64,000 nucleotides of DNA, from positions 1 to 64,000 of the forward strand of contig NZ_VOSW01000007.1 of assembly GCF_009690905.1 (NCBI RefSeq), given 5' to 3'. A program made the translations under genes and the position numbers. The DNA comes from Paraburkholderia madseniana (GTDB lineage Bacteria > Pseudomonadota > Gammaproteobacteria > Burkholderiales > Burkholderiaceae). The notes below the pieces were generated by a model that worked only from the letters and a program-made list of their open reading frames with translations, was not told the origin of the DNA and ran no database searches. The number at the start of each line of letters is the position of its first letter. Position 1 is the stretch's first letter. Below, in pieces: positions 29,830-39,045 of this stretch.

Positions 29830-31784
29830 TGCACCACCGGCGTGTTGTCGGTGCCGGGCTCGGCGGGTTTCGTCGAACGGCGTCCCAAGCCACGCTTGAG
29901 GTGGACCATCAGCAAGGAGATCGCCGCCGGTGTAATGCCGGAGATACGCGACGCCTGGCCAATGGTTTCAGGGCGGAATTGCGTCAGCTTCTGACGCGCT
30001 TCAAACGACAGTCCCCTTACCTCGGCGTAGTCCAACCCCTCAGGCAAACGCGTGCTTTCGTGCGATTCATTCCGCTCGATCTCATCGGCCTGGCGGTCGA
30101 TGTAGCCTTGATACTTGATGCCGATCTCGATCTGCTCCTTGATCTGGGCGAGCAGAACGTCGTCTTCAGCCAGCGTCTCACGCGCAGCACATGCACCCTC
30201 GCGCAAACCGCAGACACCGTCGTAAGTCACGCCCGGGCGGCGCAGCAGATCGGCCAAACTGTATTCATGGTCGATCGGTTTGCCGAGCAATGCGGTCGCT
30301 TCTTCAGCCGGTAACGTCTTAGGATTGACCCACGTCGTACGAAGGCGCTCTGTTTCACGTGAAACAGCATCACGTTTGCGGCTGAATGCGTCCCAACGGA
30401 CGTCATCGACTACTCCGAGTTCGCGGCCAATCTCCGTTAGACGCATATCGGCGTTGTCTTCGCGCAGACTCAGACGGTATTCGGCTCGACTCGTGAACAT
30501 GCGATACGGCTCGGACACCCCTTGCGTCACCAGATCATCGACCAGAACACCCAGGTAGGCCTGATCGCGGCGCGGGCACCATGCATCCTTGCCCTGCACG
30601 TGCAAGCCGGCGTTGATCCCCGCCAGCAAGCCTTGCGCAGCCGCTTCTTCATAGCCAGTCGTGCCATTGATCTGGCCCGCAAAGAACAGCCCATTGATCA
30701 CCTTGGTTTCGAGCGATGCCTTCAACCCACGCGGATCGAAGTAGTCGTATTCGATCGCATAGCCCGGCCGCAGGATATGCGCGTGCTCCAGACCACGCAT
30801 CGAACGCACGAGTTCCAACTGCACGTCGAACGGCAGACTGGTGGAAATCCCGTTGGGATAGAACTCGTTCGTCGTCAGCCCCTCAGGTTCGAGGAAGATC
30901 TGATGCGACTCCTTCGATGCGAAACGGTGAATCTTGTCCTCGATCGACGGGCAGTACCGCGGCCCCACCCCTTCGATCACGCCGGTGTACATCGGAGAAC
31001 GGTCTAGACCACCGCGGATGATGTCGTGCGTGCGCTCATTCGTATGAGTGACCCAGCACGGCACCTGGCGCGGATGCTGCTCGACGCGGCCTAGGAACGA
31101 GAAAACCGGCACCGGATCCAGATCGCCCGGCTGTTCTTCGAGCTTCGAAAAGTCAATCGTCCGACCGTCGATGCGCGGCGGCGTCCCGGTCTTCAGGCGG
31201 CCTTGCGGCAGCTTCAGCTCCTTTAGACGACCGGACAGCGACACCGCTGCCGGATCGCCAGCACGGCCGCCGGTGTAGTTGTTCAAACCCACGTGAATCT
31301 TGCCGTCGAGGAACGTCCCGGCCGTCAGCACGACTGCGCGTGAGCGAAAACGAATTCCCACCTGCGTTACCGCACCGACCACACGATCCCCTTCCACCAT
31401 CAGATCGTCGACCGCTTGCTGGAACAGCCACAGATTCGGCTGATTCTCCAGCCGATGCCGGATCGCCTGCTTGTACAGCAGACGGTCCGCCTGCGCACGC
31501 GTCGCGCGAACGGCAGGCCCCTTCGACGAATTGAGGATGCGGAACTGGATCCCGCCCTCGTCCGTCGCGGCCGCCATCGCACCGCCGAGCGCATCGACCT
31601 CCTTCACCAGATGGCCTTTACCAATCCCGCCGATGGACGGGTTGCAGCTCATCTGACCGAGGGTTTCGATGTTATGCGTCAGTAGGAGGGTGGTATTGCC
31701 CATGCGTGCCGAGGCCAAGGCGGCCTCAGTGCCCGCATGACCGCCGCCGACGACGATTACGTCAAATTCTGTGGGAAAAAGCAT
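29826..31784 (-). CDS. mnmG: tRNA uridine 5-carboxymethylaminomethyl modification enzyme MnmG (GidA)
   Basis: 652 residues. The FAD-binding GxGxxG motif [19 protein letters not shown] is at about 8-26. The family signatures [12 protein letters not shown] and [17 protein letters not shown] are present, together with the C-terminal helical tRNA-contact domain. With MnmE it modifies the wobble uridine of several tRNAs. ATG 31784 is chosen over the upstream frame because the family starts [10 protein letters not shown] perfect parS lies inside the gene and is read as AVSRET. Confidence 0.98.
   Translation of the reverse strand: MLFPTEFDVIVVGGGHAGTEAALASARMGNTTLLLTHNIETLGQMSCNPSIGGIGKGHLVKEVDALGGAMAAATDEGGIQFRILNSSKGPAVRATRAQADRLLYKQAIRHRLENQPNLWLFQQAVDDLMVEGDRVVGAVTQVGIRFRSRAVVLTAGTFLDGKIHVGLNNYTGGRAGDPAAVSLSGRLKELKLPQGRLKTGTPPRIDGRTIDFSKLEEQPGDLDPVPVFSFLGRVEQHPRQVPCWVTHTNERTHDIIRGGLDRSPMYTGVIEGVGPRYCPSIEDKIHRFASKESHQIFLEPEGLTTNEFYPNGISTSLPFDVQLELVRSMRGLEHAHILRPGYAIEYDYFDPRGLKASLETKVINGLFFAGQINGTTGYEEAAAQGLLAGINAGLHVQGKDAWCPRRDQAYLGVLVDDLVTQGVSEPYRMFTSRAEYRLSLREDNADMRLTEIGRELGVVDDVRWDAFSRKRDAVSRETERLRTTWVNPKTLPAEEATALLGKPIDHEYSLADLLRRPGVTYDGVCGLREGACAARETLAEDDVLLAQIKEQIEIGIKYQGYIDRQADEIERNESHESTRLPEGLDYAEVRGLSFEARQKLTQFRPETIGQASRISGITPAAISLLMVHLKRGLGRRSTKPAEPGTDNTPVVQ
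30351..30366. promoter_or_regulatory. parS site 1, inside mnmG
   Basis: TGTTTCACGTGAAACA, a perfect 16-base palindrome identical to the parS consensus of chromosomal ParB proteins. In the mnmG frame it is translated as part of AVSRETE. It lies about 2.1 kb from parB. Confidence 0.95.
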
Positions 31785-31890
31785 CGCGGATCTCACGCCA
31801 GATCGTCGCGTGAGCCTTTCAAAGGAAAATGTATGGGCGAATTATAACGGGTTCGGTTTAGGCCCGAATTTCGACCGAATGCTCAGACAA

Positions 31891-31928
31891 GAAAAAAGCG
31901 GTGTGTTTCACGTGAAACACACCGCTTT
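31891..31928. promoter_or_regulatory. parS site 2, the stem of an intrinsic terminator
   Basis: The 16-base parS (31904-31919) is the centre of a perfect 34-base palindrome, 31895-31928, with arm AAAGCGGTGTGTTTCAC. Reading on the minus strand the palindrome is followed by a T-run (complement of GAAAAAA at 31891-31897), so it has the structure of a terminator placed 32 bases after the livF stop. Confidence 0.93.
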
Positions 31929-31959
31929 GAAGCGCAGCGATCAGAACGAAAATGGAGAA

Positions 31960-32724
31960 CTAAGCCACTTTCTTGGCCAACCCCAGATACGTCTCGATCA
32001 CGCGCGGATTCTGCGCCAGATCCGCGGCCGGCCCTTCCAGCGCCAACTCTCCGGTTTCAAGCACATAGCCGTAGTCGGAGATCTGCAGCGCAGCGCGTGC
32101 GTTTTGCTCGATCAGCAGCGTCGCCACACCCGTCTGCCGCAGCGCACTAATAATGTGGAAAATTTCTTTCACGATCAGCGGCGCGAGACCCAGGCTCGGC
32201 TCGTCGAGCATCAACAGATCGGGCTTGCCCATCAAAGCACGGCCCACCGCAAGCATCTGCCGTTCGCCACCGGACAACGTCCCGGCCGCCTGCTTCCGTC
32301 GCTCTTTCAAGCGAGGAAAAAGCGTAAAGACCGGCTCGAGCTGATCGAGAAAGTTGCGCTCTCCTGCCCGTTTGCGCCGATACGCACCGAGGACGAGGTT
32401 GTCTTCAACAGTCATCGACGCAAACAGCTCGCGCTTTTCCGGCACCAGGCACATGCCGCGCGCGACCCGCTTTTCAACCGGAACCGCGCTGACGTCTTCA
32501 CCCTGATAGAGGACCGAGCCCTTCGCATGGCCCGTCGTCGGCAATGCGCCCATGATCGCGTTCAGCAACGTGGACTTGCCCGCGCCGTTCGGACCAATCA
32601 CCGAGACGATCTGACCGGGCCGCACCCTGATTGCCGCGCCGTGCAGCGCTTCGACCTTGCCATAGCGGACCGACAAACCGTTCACGTCGAGAATCGGCGC
32701 AGCATCATTCATCGTGTTCTCCAT
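31960..32724 (-). CDS. livF: Branched-chain amino acid ABC transporter ATP-binding protein LivF (cluster 1)
   Basis: 254 residues. The Walker A motif [16 protein letters not shown] is at about 40-55, the ABC signature [16 protein letters not shown] lies near 150, and the Walker B motif [13 protein letters not shown] follows. It energises uptake with LivG and the LivH/LivM permeases. Its start overlaps the TAA of the upstream livM-livG fusion by one base (TAATG), with GGTGGAG ahead. A terminator made of a parS site follows. Confidence 0.95.
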   Translation of the reverse strand: MENTMNDAAPILDVNGLSVRYGKVEALHGAAIRVRPGQIVSVIGPNGAGKSTLLNAIMGALPTTGHAKGSVLYQGEDVSAVPVEKRVARGMCLVPEKRELFASMTVEDNLVLGAYRRKRAGERNFLDQLEPVFTLFPRLKERRKQAAGTLSGGERQMLAVGRALMGKPDLLMLDEPSLGLAPLIVKEIFHIISALRQTGVATLLIEQNARAALQISDYGYVLETGELALEGPAADLAQNPRVIETYLGLAKKVA

Positions 32725-34508
32725 TACTCCACCCCGCCCAGATACGCTTCGAGCACAGCCGGGTCCTGCTGGACATCTTGCGGCAAGCCTTCGGCGATAC
32801 GCGTGCCGAACTCCATCACCACCAGTCGATCGGTGAGATTCATCACGAAATCCATATCGTGTTCGACCAGCAGCACGCTCATGCCTTCGGCTTTGAGGCG
32901 GCGCAGCAAGTCTGCCAATTGCAGTTTTTCCTGGTACCGCAGGCCGGCGGCAGGTTCGTCGAGCAGTAGCAGGGTCGGGTCACAGCACAGCGCGCGAGCA
33001 ATTTCGAGAATCCGCTGTTGTCCTAGCGCCAGGCTACCCGCCTCGTCATACATATGCTGTTCGAGTCCGACGCGACGAATCTGGCGAGCCGCTTCAGCCA
33101 TCAAGCGCGCTTCTTCCGCACCGTTCAGGCGCGCGACGCTGCGCCAGACGCCAGCCTGGCCGCGCAGATGCGCGCCGATTGCAACGTTCTCCAAGACCGT
33201 CATCCCCGGTAGCAGCTTGACGTGCTGGAACGTTCGGCCAATGCCGCGCTTGACGATTTCACGTGAACTCAGTGAGTCGATACGCTCGCCGCGAAAGGTG
33301 ATTTCGCCGCTCGTCGCCTGCAGCACGCCCGTCACCAGATTGAAGGTGGTCGATTTGCCGGCGCCGTTCGGGCCGATCAAACCGATGATCTGTCCTGCTT
33401 TCACCTCGAAGCTGACATCGTTCACCGCGACCAACCCGCCGAACTGCTTGCGCGCCTTATTCACCGTCAGCAGATCTTCACCTGCGTCCGGCTTGCTGCG
33501 TTGCGGCAACGGCTCCGCATGATCCGACAGGTGCGCGCGCGGTCCCTTCGGGAAAAATCGCGCGACAAACGGCCAGACACCCTGCCGAGCGTATTGCAGC
33601 AACAGCACCATCAGAATGCCGAACACGATCACTTCGAAGTTGCCGTTCTCGCCGAGCAGCTTCGGCAACAGCGTTTGCAGATAATCCTGCAACACGGTCA
33701 GGATCGCCGCACCGAGCACAGCGCCCCAGACATGCGACACGCCCCCCACCACCGCCATGAACAGAAACTCGATGCCGTGGTTCAGACCAAACGGCGTGGG
33801 ATTCACCGCACGTTGCAGGTGCGCATACAGGAACCCTGAAATCGACGCCAACACCGCGGCATAGACAAAGATCACCACACGCATCCAGCCCGTGTTGACG
33901 CCCATCGCTTCGGCCATCATGCCGCCGCCGCGCAAGGCGCGGATCGCCCGCCCTGGCCGGCTATTAAGCAGATTTTGAACAGAAATCACCGCGCCGAGCA
34001 CCACCACCCAGATCAGGTAATAGATATGGCGGCCGGACTCCAGATTGATACCAAAAACATTCAGCACCGGAATCCCATTGATGCCGTCGTACTTGCCGAG
34101 CATCTCCAGGTTGCCGAACAGATAGAACAGCGCGAGCCCCCACGCGATCGTGCCGAGCGGCAGAAAGTGGCCCGATAGCCGCATCGTCACGAGCCCAAGC
34201 ATCAGCGCAATCAGCGCCGTCACCACCACGCCCGCGATCAGCGCGAGCCATGGCGACACGCCGTACGCCGTCGTCAGATACGCGGTCGCATACGCGCCGA
34301 TGCCGACGAACGCCGCCTGCCCGAAGCTCGTCATCCCACCGATCCCCGTCAGCAGCACGAGACCGATCGCGACGATCGAATACAGGCCGATGTAGTTGAG
34401 CAGCGTCACCCAGTACTCGGGCACATGAATCGGATGTGGCAGAACCGGCAACGCGAACAGCACAACGAGGAACAACCAGAAGAACTTGTTTTGCATGATC
34501 CGTTTCAT
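32724..34508 (-). CDS. Fused branched-chain amino acid permease and ATPase (LivM-LivG)
   Basis: 594 residues. Residues 1-310 are a LivM-type permease with about nine membrane helices ([19 protein letters not shown] and SLQ-type loops). A linker of about 35 residues follows. Residues 345-594 are a LivG-type ATPase with Walker [17 protein letters not shown], signature [15 protein letters not shown] and Walker [12 protein letters not shown]. Most systems encode these two as separate genes. AGGAG precedes ATG 34508. The start lies four bases after the livH stop, so the operon is livH, livMG, livF. A degenerate parS core lies inside at 33257-33267. Confidence 0.93.
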   Translation of the reverse strand: MKRIMQNKFFWLFLVVLFALPVLPHPIHVPEYWVTLLNYIGLYSIVAIGLVLLTGIGGMTSFGQAAFVGIGAYATAYLTTAYGVSPWLALIAGVVVTALIALMLGLVTMRLSGHFLPLGTIAWGLALFYLFGNLEMLGKYDGINGIPVLNVFGINLESGRHIYYLIWVVVLGAVISVQNLLNSRPGRAIRALRGGGMMAEAMGVNTGWMRVVIFVYAAVLASISGFLYAHLQRAVNPTPFGLNHGIEFLFMAVVGGVSHVWGAVLGAAILTVLQDYLQTLLPKLLGENGNFEVIVFGILMVLLLQYARQGVWPFVARFFPKGPRAHLSDHAEPLPQRSKPDAGEDLLTVNKARKQFGGLVAVNDVSFEVKAGQIIGLIGPNGAGKSTTFNLVTGVLQATSGEITFRGERIDSLSSREIVKRGIGRTFQHVKLLPGMTVLENVAIGAHLRGQAGVWRSVARLNGAEEARLMAEAARQIRRVGLEQHMYDEAGSLALGQQRILEIARALCCDPTLLLLDEPAAGLRYQEKLQLADLLRRLKAEGMSVLLVEHDMDFVMNLTDRLVVMEFGTRIAEGLPQDVQQDPAVLEAYLGGVE

Positions 34509-34512
34509 CGTG

Positions 34513-35568
34513 TCACTCCTCTTCCTCTTCCGAGTGCGGACTGGCCAGACTCCGCCACAACAGCACCGGAATGATCAGCGTGAATACGATCACTTCCTTA
34601 TAGGCGCTCGCCCAGAACGACGAATACGACTCCAGAAGACCGACGAGGATCGAACCCGCGGCTGCCAGCGGATAGCTGACCAGGCCGCCGATAATCGCGC
34701 CCACAAAGCCCTTCAAACCGATCAGGAAGCCCGAGTCGTAGTAGATGGTGGTCAGGGGTGCGACAAGGATGCCGCACAGCGCACCGAGGCCCGCCGCGAG
34801 CGTGAACGCGAGGCGCCCCGCTTGCGTCGTGCCGATGCCGACGAGCCGCGCGCCGAGCCGGTTCACGGACGTCGCGCGCAAAGCCTTGCCGGAGATCGAG
34901 CGATCGAAGTACAGGTACAGCCCGCCGATCAGCACCACCGCCGTGCCGACCACCCACAGGCTTTGCCCGGAAATCGACAGCGTGCCGAGGTTGAAGGTCG
35001 CATCGGAGAACGCCGTGGTGCGCGAGCCTTCCGCACCGAACATCACGAGCCCGAGGCCGACCATCGCAAAGTGCACCGCCACCGCGACGATCAACAGCAA
35101 CAGCGTGGTCGCCTCCGCGATCGGCTCGTACGCGAGCCGGTAGACGAACGGCCCCATCGGAATCACGATCAGCAGCGTCAGCGCGATCTGCGCGATCATC
35201 GGCAGCGGATGCAGGAAAACACCTTGCGTAAGCGCGTACACCGCAATCGGAAACAGCAGATATTTGCCGACCAGCATCACCAGCGTGCGCGCCGCATGCC
35301 GGCGTCTTTCGGGATGCCGCACCAGCCCCGCTATCTCGACGACAAAGCATGCCGCGCCCATCGCCATCAACAACCAGCACGTCGCTGGAAATTTTTGTGT
35401 CTGCAGTGCGGCGAGCGTCAGCGCGCCGTACGAAACAAACTCGCCCTGCGGGATAAAGATCACCCGCGTCACGGAGAACACCAGCACTAGCGCAAGCGCG
35501 AGCAGCGCGTAGATCGCGCCGGTGGTGATGCCGTCCTGCGCGAGGATCGCCGCAATTGATAGATCCAT
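34513..35568 (-). CDS. livH: Branched-chain amino acid ABC permease LivH (cluster 1), longer than usual
   Basis: 351 residues against about 300 for standard LivH. The start MDLSIAAILAQDGITTGAIYALL and the segment LIGLKGFVGAIIGGL are typical. An extra region of about 45 residues (around 60-105, with RHPERRRHAARTLVML) lies between the first helices. The C-terminus ends in five glutamates. AGGAAG lies ahead of ATG 35568. The upstream frame to 35721 is discarded. It precedes livMG by four bases. Confidence 0.93.
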   Translation of the reverse strand: MDLSIAAILAQDGITTGAIYALLALALVLVFSVTRVIFIPQGEFVSYGALTLAALQTQKFPATCWLLMAMGAACFVVEIAGLVRHPERRRHAARTLVMLVGKYLLFPIAVYALTQGVFLHPLPMIAQIALTLLIVIPMGPFVYRLAYEPIAEATTLLLLIVAVAVHFAMVGLGLVMFGAEGSRTTAFSDATFNLGTLSISGQSLWVVGTAVVLIGGLYLYFDRSISGKALRATSVNRLGARLVGIGTTQAGRLAFTLAAGLGALCGILVAPLTTIYYDSGFLIGLKGFVGAIIGGLVSYPLAAAGSILVGLLESYSSFWASAYKEVIVFTLIIPVLLWRSLASPHSEEEEE

Positions 35569-35654
35569 ACTTCCTCGTCCTGAAGCGTCGAAGTCAAAAC
35601 CGGGAACAGTCGTGGCGGCAGAACCCGCGGCCGGCCACTCACCAGCGATGCCTG

Positions 35655-35741
35655 AAAAAGCGACCGCCGCGCCGGAATACGGCGCAGCGGTCGTTGCCAT
35701 TGTCATCGAACAGAATGGCAATGCGGCGTCTTGCGCCGCAT
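35655..35741 (-). terminator. Two hairpins between the binding-protein gene and livH
   Basis: The first hairpin pairs CGACCGC (35661-35667) with GCGGTCG (35687-35693) and an inner GCGCCG stem, with a T-run on the minus strand. The second pairs ATGCGGCG (35721-35728) with CGCCGCAT (35734-35741). They lie after the livK stop and before livH, and probably lower read-through so that the binding protein is made in excess. Confidence 0.65.
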
Positions 35742-35772
35742 GTTGCGCGAGAGGCGCGTATCGTTTTTGTTG

Positions 35773-36933
35773 TTAGTCGTTCAGCAGCTTCCACTTGCCG
35801 TCGACGATCTGCACGATCACGCGTGCACGCTTGTCGAGGCCGTTGTGGTCGGTCGTCGTGGTGTTCATGATGCCGTGCGAGACCGGCAGTTCCTTGATGT
35901 TTTCCAGTGCACCACGCAGTGCCATACGGAATGCTTCGGTGCCCGGCTGAGCGGTCTTCAACGCGACCGGAATCGCAGCTTGCAGCATCTGGCCGGCGTC
36001 CCATGCATGACCGCCGAAGGTCGCCACCGAGCCCGCGCCATACGCTTTCTCATACGCATCCTTGTAGGCTTCAGACGACTTCTTCACCGGATTCGATTCC
36101 GGCAGTTGATCCGCCACGAGGATCGGACCGGCCGGCAGGAGTTCGCCTTCGCAATCCTTGCCGCACACGCGCAGGAAGTCGTTGTTGGCGACGCCATGCG
36201 TCTGGTAGACCTTGCCCTTGTAGCCGCGCTCCTTGAGCGTCTTGGCCGGCAGCGCCGACGGCGTACCCGCGCCCGCGATCAGCACCGCATCCGGGTTCGC
36301 GCCCATCGTCTTCAGCACCTGGCCGGTCACCGAGGCATCGGTGCGGTTAAAGCGTTCATTGGAGACGATCTTCAGATGATGTGCCGCGGCCGCCGCAGTG
36401 AAGACGTTGTTCCAGCCGTCGCCGTACGCATCAGCAAAGCCGATGAAGCCGACCGTCTTCACGCCGTGACGCTCCATGTAGTCGGCGATCGCGTCAGCCA
36501 TCAGGCTGTCGTTTTGCGGCGGTTTGAAGGCCCATGTGCGCTTGGCGTCCATCGGCGAGATGATCGCGGCCGATGCCGCCAGCGAGATCATCGGCGTCTT
36601 GCCTTCGGACGCTGCGTCGAGCATCGCCAGCGAATTCGGCGTGACGGTCGAACCGACGATGGCGTCGACGTGGTCTTCGTCGATCAGCTTGCGCGTGTTC
36701 TGCACGGCCTTGCCGGTGTCCGATCCATCGTCGAGGATGATGTATTGCACCGTCTTGCCGCCGATCTCTTTCGGCAGCAGCGCGATCGTGTTCTTCTCAG
36801 GAATCCCGAGCGACGCGGCCGGTCCCGTGGTGGACAGCGTGACGCCGATTTTCACCTGCGCGAAGGCAGCGCCCGCGCCGCACATCAACGCCATCGCGAT
36901 ACCGGTGCGTACCCACTGCTTTGTCTTTTTCAT
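35773..36933 (-). CDS. Branched-chain amino acid binding protein (cluster 1, copy 1)
   Basis: 386 residues. The signal peptide ends in AFA (about residue 25). The mature protein starts QVKIGVTLSTTGPAASLGIPE. It is closely related to the next binding protein (37350-38516) over its whole length, sharing segments such as EKNTIALLPKE and VLIAGAGTPSALPAKTL, so the two are tandem paralogues. GGAGAC ahead of ATG 36933 supports the start. It is probably co-transcribed with livH downstream, with hairpins between. Confidence 0.93.
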   Translation of the reverse strand: MKKTKQWVRTGIAMALMCGAGAAFAQVKIGVTLSTTGPAASLGIPEKNTIALLPKEIGGKTVQYIILDDGSDTGKAVQNTRKLIDEDHVDAIVGSTVTPNSLAMLDAASEGKTPMISLAASAAIISPMDAKRTWAFKPPQNDSLMADAIADYMERHGVKTVGFIGFADAYGDGWNNVFTAAAAAHHLKIVSNERFNRTDASVTGQVLKTMGANPDAVLIAGAGTPSALPAKTLKERGYKGKVYQTHGVANNDFLRVCGKDCEGELLPAGPILVADQLPESNPVKKSSEAYKDAYEKAYGAGSVATFGGHAWDAGQMLQAAIPVALKTAQPGTEAFRMALRGALENIKELPVSHGIMNTTTTDHNGLDKRARVIVQIVDGKWKLLND

Positions 36934-37114
36934 GCAAGTCTCCAAACGCTTTGAAGCGCGTATCTGTAATCCGGCGCACGGGCCGGGTGTCTGAATCTAG
37001 TTATAGGGTTCTGGCATGCCAAGCATGGTTTTCCCTGCTCAATATCAATGCCGTCGCCGCTCTGGTGCCACTCCCCTGCTGCGAACCACTGTTGCGATTT
37101 CCAATGCCCGAAAC

Positions 37115-37128
37115 ACTAACATGTTAGT
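37115..37128. promoter_or_regulatory. Perfect palindrome upstream of binding-protein copy 1
   Basis: ACTAACATGTTAGT, a 14-base perfect palindrome in an AT-rich patch, about 180 bases ahead of the gene at 36933. It is a possible operator. The rest of the 400-base gap (36946-37349) holds only a terminator at its right end. Confidence 0.4.
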
Positions 37129-37287
37129 AGTATTGCGTTCTGCATCATTCACGGTCAATAGACTGTCGCCCGAATGCGGGTTTGTCCTGAAACGAGCCGC
37201 TTAGGCCGCGCTTCGACCACGTTTTCATCTCCGATCCTTCGCTTGTCCAACACACTTCAAGCACCGCCACTCATCAAATGCGGGCAA

Positions 37288-37320
37288 TAAAAAAGACGCG
37301 TCAACTGCACGCGTCCTTTT
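37288..37320 (-). terminator. Intrinsic terminator of binding-protein copy 2
   Basis: GACGCGT and ACGCGTC pair around a seven-base loop, followed on the minus strand by six T. It separates the two binding-protein genes into different transcripts. Confidence 0.88.
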
Positions 37321-37349
37321 GAGTAGGTTCCGTATCGCTTCGCCTTCGC

Positions 37350-38516
37350 TCAGTCGCCGGACAGCTTCCACTTGCCGCCAGCGATCTCCACCATCACACG
37401 CGCCCGCTGGTCAAGACCAGCGTGGTCGTTCACGCTCATGTTGAAGATGCCGTGGGAAGCAGGCATGTCTTTCGTGTTTTCGAGTGCCGCACGCAGCGCT
37501 TCGCGGAACGCAGGCGTGCCCGGCTGACCTTTCTTCAGCGCAAGCGGGATCGCGCGTTGCAACAGCAAGCCTGCATCCCATGCGTGACCGCCGAATGTCG
37601 ACACCGAACCGGCGCCGTACGCAGCTTCATACGCATGCTTGTACGCGAGCGCAGTCTTCTTCACCGGGTTCGAATCGGGCAACTGATCAGCAACCAGCAG
37701 CGGACCAGCCGGCAGATAGGTGCCTTCGCAATCCTTGCCGCACACGCGCAGGAAGTCGTTATTGGCGACGCCGTGCGTCTGATAGTACTTGCCCTTGTAG
37801 CCGCGTTCCTTGAGGGTTTTCTGCGGCAACGCGGCCGGTGTGCCCGCGCCGGCGATCAGCACCGCATCCGGGTTCTGCGACATGATCTTCAGCACCTGGC
37901 CGGTCACCGAAGCATCGTTGCGCGCAAAGCGTTCGTTCGCGACGATCTTGATCTTCGCGAGATCGGCAGCCTTGCCGAATTCCTTGAACCAGCTCTCGCC
38001 GTACGCATCTGCAAAGCCGACAAAGCCGACCGTCTTCACACCGTGATTCGACATATGCTGCGCGATCGCGGTGGCCATCAGAATGTCGTTTTGCGGCGTC
38101 TTGAAGACCCACGCGCGCTTCGCATCCATCGGTTCAACGATGCTCGCCGCGGCGGCCATGGAGATCATCGGTGTGGTGCTTTCGGCGGCGACGTCGATCA
38201 TGGCCAGCGAGTTCGGCACGACGGTCGAGCCGATCAACGCATCCACATGATCTTCGCTGGTGAGCTTGCGCGCGTTCTTGACGGCCTGGGTCGAATCCGT
38301 GGCGTCGTCGAGTACGATGTAGTCGATTTTCTGCCCTGCCACTTCTTTAGGCAGCAGCGCGATCGTGTTCTTTTCCGGAATACCGAGCGACGCAGCCGGC
38401 CCCGTTGCCGACACCGTGACGCCGATTTTCACGTCCGCGAATGCGTGGCCACTCCATGCCGCGGATACCCCGGTGGCGACTAGTGCCGCGCTCATCCAAC
38501 GCAATGCCGACTTCAT
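37350..38516 (-). CDS. Branched-chain amino acid binding protein (cluster 1, copy 2)
   Basis: 388 residues with a signal peptide ending in HAFA (about residue 27). It is a tandem paralogue of the gene at 35773-36933, with the same length, near-identical central blocks (KDCEGTYLPAGPLLVADQL against KDCEGELLPAGPILVADQL) and a similar tail. It has its own terminator and a 26-base palindrome upstream, so it may be regulated separately and may have a different ligand range. AGAGGAGCGGG precedes ATG 38516. Confidence 0.93.
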   Translation of the reverse strand: MKSALRWMSAALVATGVSAAWSGHAFADVKIGVTVSATGPAASLGIPEKNTIALLPKEVAGQKIDYIVLDDATDSTQAVKNARKLTSEDHVDALIGSTVVPNSLAMIDVAAESTTPMISMAAAASIVEPMDAKRAWVFKTPQNDILMATAIAQHMSNHGVKTVGFVGFADAYGESWFKEFGKAADLAKIKIVANERFARNDASVTGQVLKIMSQNPDAVLIAGAGTPAALPQKTLKERGYKGKYYQTHGVANNDFLRVCGKDCEGTYLPAGPLLVADQLPDSNPVKKTALAYKHAYEAAYGAGSVSTFGGHAWDAGLLLQRAIPLALKKGQPGTPAFREALRAALENTKDMPASHGIFNMSVNDHAGLDQRARVMVEIAGGKWKLSGD

Positions 38517-38568
38517 CCCGCTCCTCTATCTACCGCGTTATTCATTTGAATTTAAATCCGCAGATTCA

Positions 38569-38594
38569 ATTCACCGACCGATCGGTCGGTGAAT
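38569..38594. promoter_or_regulatory. Long perfect palindrome, candidate TetR-family operator
   Basis: A 26-base perfect palindrome with the left half ATTCACCGACCGA. The inner ACCGACCGATCGGTCGGT is of the type bound by TetR-family regulators. It lies 53 bases ahead of binding-protein copy 2, where it would overlap the promoter. No tetR gene is seen in the window. Confidence 0.7.
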
Positions 38595-38731
38595 GGCAAG
38601 TTTAGCGGACGAAAGCCCCGTGCTGCAAGCATTTTGCAGGGTAATGGCAGATGAAATTCGGGGTGGCTCGGCGAACAAAAAAGGGGCACCGAATTAGCGG
38701 AGGAATTGAATGGCGAATAACGAAAAGCACA

Positions 38732-38770
38732 AATAAAAAGCGCTGTTGGATATCAATCCAACAGCGCTTT
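38732..38770. terminator. Strong hairpin terminator after liv cluster 2
   Basis: AAAGCGCTGTTGGAT and its exact complement form a 15-bp stem around an ATCA loop (38737-38770). On the minus strand it is followed by T5-A-T3. It would end the transcript from livM (39046) some 275 bases upstream. Confidence 0.85.
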
Positions 38771-39045
38771 CGTCTGGGCACTGAGTGCCTCATTGTCTCC
38801 TCGTTCTCCACCTGCAAAATTCGTGGTGCATCAGAACTGCATGAAGATTAAACGAGCACCCTCCCCCTTACAACTAGCAATTACCCTAGTGGTGCACTGC
38901 GGCACAAATGTGGGGCACGTTTTGTGCCGATTTAGCGCGAGCCCGACCCGCGCGCAACGCAAGATCCAGTCTGGCCGACTTCACGAGCGCCGAATTATAT
39001 CGGATGCCAAAGCAATTTAAAATTCAGTGCCGCTCCAGTGCCGTT
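38771..39045. other. Untranslated tail of liv cluster 2, no gene seen
   Basis: About 275 bases with no coding signal. A stem of nine bases, CGGCACAAA with TTTGTGCCG (38900-38929), has a 12-base loop. The stretch has several short A/T-rich patches and no recognised RNA. Confidence 0.5.

Noticed and set aside
38602-38817. 71-codon minus-strand frame after liv cluster 2
   Set aside because: It reads through the strong terminator hairpin at 38737-38770.
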